DNA of 63,407 bases from Burkholderia sp. L27(2015) (GTDB taxonomy: Bacteria; Pseudomonadota; Gammaproteobacteria; Burkholderiales; Burkholderiaceae): NCBI RefSeq assembly GCF_009765705.1, contig NZ_LMUX01000027.1, positions 179,731 through 243,137 of the forward strand, written 5' to 3'. Shown here piece by piece: positions 62,820 to 63,407 of the stretch. The translations under genes and the position numbers were made by a program. The first letter of the stretch is position 1; every line of letters starts with the position of its first letter. The notes beneath the pieces are model-generated. The model saw only the letters and a list, made by a program, of their open reading frames with translations, searched no databases and was not told the origin of the DNA.

Positions 62820-63407
62820 GTGAGTATCAAGAAAAGAAAGACCGCCGAAGAACTGCGCAGCCATCGCTGGTATGGCGTGAACGATTTGCGTTCGTTCGGG
62901 CATCGCTCGCGTACCGCACAAATGGGTTACAGCCGCGAAGAATACGCGGGCAAACCGGTGATCGCGATCCTCAACACATGGAGCGACATCAACCCCTGCC
63001 ATAGCCACTTCAAGGATCGCGTAGAAGAAGTCAAACGCGGCATCTGGCAAGCGGGCGGCTTTCCGATCGAGCTGCCGGTGTCGACGTTGTCGGAGCCGTT
63101 TCAGAAGCCGACCACGATGCTGTACCGCAACTTTCTAGCGATGGAAACCGAGGAAGTGTTGCGCTCGTATCCGGCAGACGGCTGCGTGCTGATGGGCGGC
63201 TGCGACAAAACCACCCCGGCGCTGCTGATGGGTGCCGTGATGATGGATCTGCCGACCATCTATTTGCCGGCTGGCCCGATGCTGAGCGGCAACTGGAACG
63301 GCAAGACCTTGGGTTCCGGGTCGGACACCTGGAAATATTGGGCCGACCTGCGCGCGGGCAATATTACGGAGCAGGATTGGCGCGGCGTCGAGGGCGGCAT
63401 TGCGCGT
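62820..63407 (+). CDS. IlvD/EDD family dehydratase (L-arabonate dehydratase-like), 5' part only
   Basis: The first 196 residues of a [Fe-S]-containing sugar-acid dehydratase; the gene continues beyond the window. Start GTG 62820 behind GGAG. Conserved IlvD/EDD segments: [21 protein letters not shown] (cluster Cys), [25 protein letters not shown] and [20 protein letters not shown] (second Cys). The sequence is closest in pattern to L-arabonate/D-galactonate-type dehydratases, which make 2-keto-3-deoxy acids for a DapA-family enzyme such as the one at 54644. Confidence 0.88.
   Translation, partial: MSIKKRKTAEELRSHRWYGVNDLRSFGHRSRTAQMGYSREEYAGKPVIAILNTWSDINPCHSHFKDRVEEVKRGIWQAGGFPIELPVSTLSEPFQKPTTMLYRNFLAMETEEVLRSYPADGCVLMGGCDKTTPALLMGAVMMDLPTIYLPAGPMLSGNWNGKTLGSGSDTWKYWADLRAGNITEQDWRGVEGGIAR

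Overview
The window (about 63 kb, GC-rich, densely coded) looks like a chromosome segment of a Burkholderia sensu lato bacterium (Burkholderiaceae). The evidence is the run of housekeeping genes typical of that group (rfaE2, coaX, birA, Mla-type transporter, dat, DUF493, lipB, lipA), a PhaM-type PHA granule protein, a Burkholderia-type trimeric porin, and many ABC uptake and GntR/IclR/AraC-regulated catabolic clusters. No rRNA, tRNA or CRISPR array was seen.

Layout. 1-8.5 kb: a DUF3108 protein coupled to an IclR regulator, divergent from a fumarylacetoacetate-hydrolase-family enzyme; then an orphan branched-chain-type binding protein, an enoyl-CoA hydratase-family enzyme, phaM, a patatin-like lipase and a chalcone-isomerase-fold exported protein. 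9.2-22.9 kb: mostly core genes: ferritin-like di-iron protein, rfaE2, coaX-birA, an mlaEFD plus auxiliary lipoprotein operon, ferredoxin, hydrolase, D-Ala-D-Ala carboxypeptidase, dat, DUF493, lipB, lipA. 22.9-25.2 kb: a small AT-richer island with a broken gene and an IS1111-type insertion sequence carrying a probable guide-RNA region.

25.4-33.3 kb: a GT87-like membrane protein, then an amide-utilisation cluster on the minus strand: an AraC regulator fused to a complete acetamidase/formamidase domain, a binding protein, a permease fused to its own ATPase, and a second stand-alone acetamidase. I rate the AraC-amidase fusion the most unusual gene in the window. 33.5-37.7 kb: a hipA-hipB pair in reversed order and a phosphonate-type transporter (phnDCE). 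37.9-46.6 kb: a LeuC/LeuD-like hydratase, an isocitrate-lyase-superfamily C-C lyase, a nitrate/taurine-type ABC importer with two permeases, a GntR regulator with candidate operators, and a porin. The enzyme pairing fits hydration of an unsaturated branched dicarboxylate followed by cleavage.

46.8-53.1 kb: a manganese (yybP-ykoY) riboswitch ahead of a GDT1-family exporter, a DUF4239-like protein, a CHAD protein, a diguanylate cyclase, a TlpA-like thioredoxin and a lipoprotein. 53.1-53.6 kb: a non-coding stretch with three clustered DnaA-box-like sites. 53.6-63.4 kb: a GntR-controlled sugar-acid locus: DapA-family aldolase/dehydratase, ABC importer, SMP-30 lactonase, uronate-dehydrogenase-like enzyme, aldose epimerase, and a truncated-by-window IlvD/EDD dehydratase. 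Shared TGTNAGACAA-type sites link the regulator to both divergent transcripts.

A window-wide oddity is the repeated occurrence of degenerate short tandem repeats (periods 12-30 bp) in intergenic DNA, often starting right at a stop codon.
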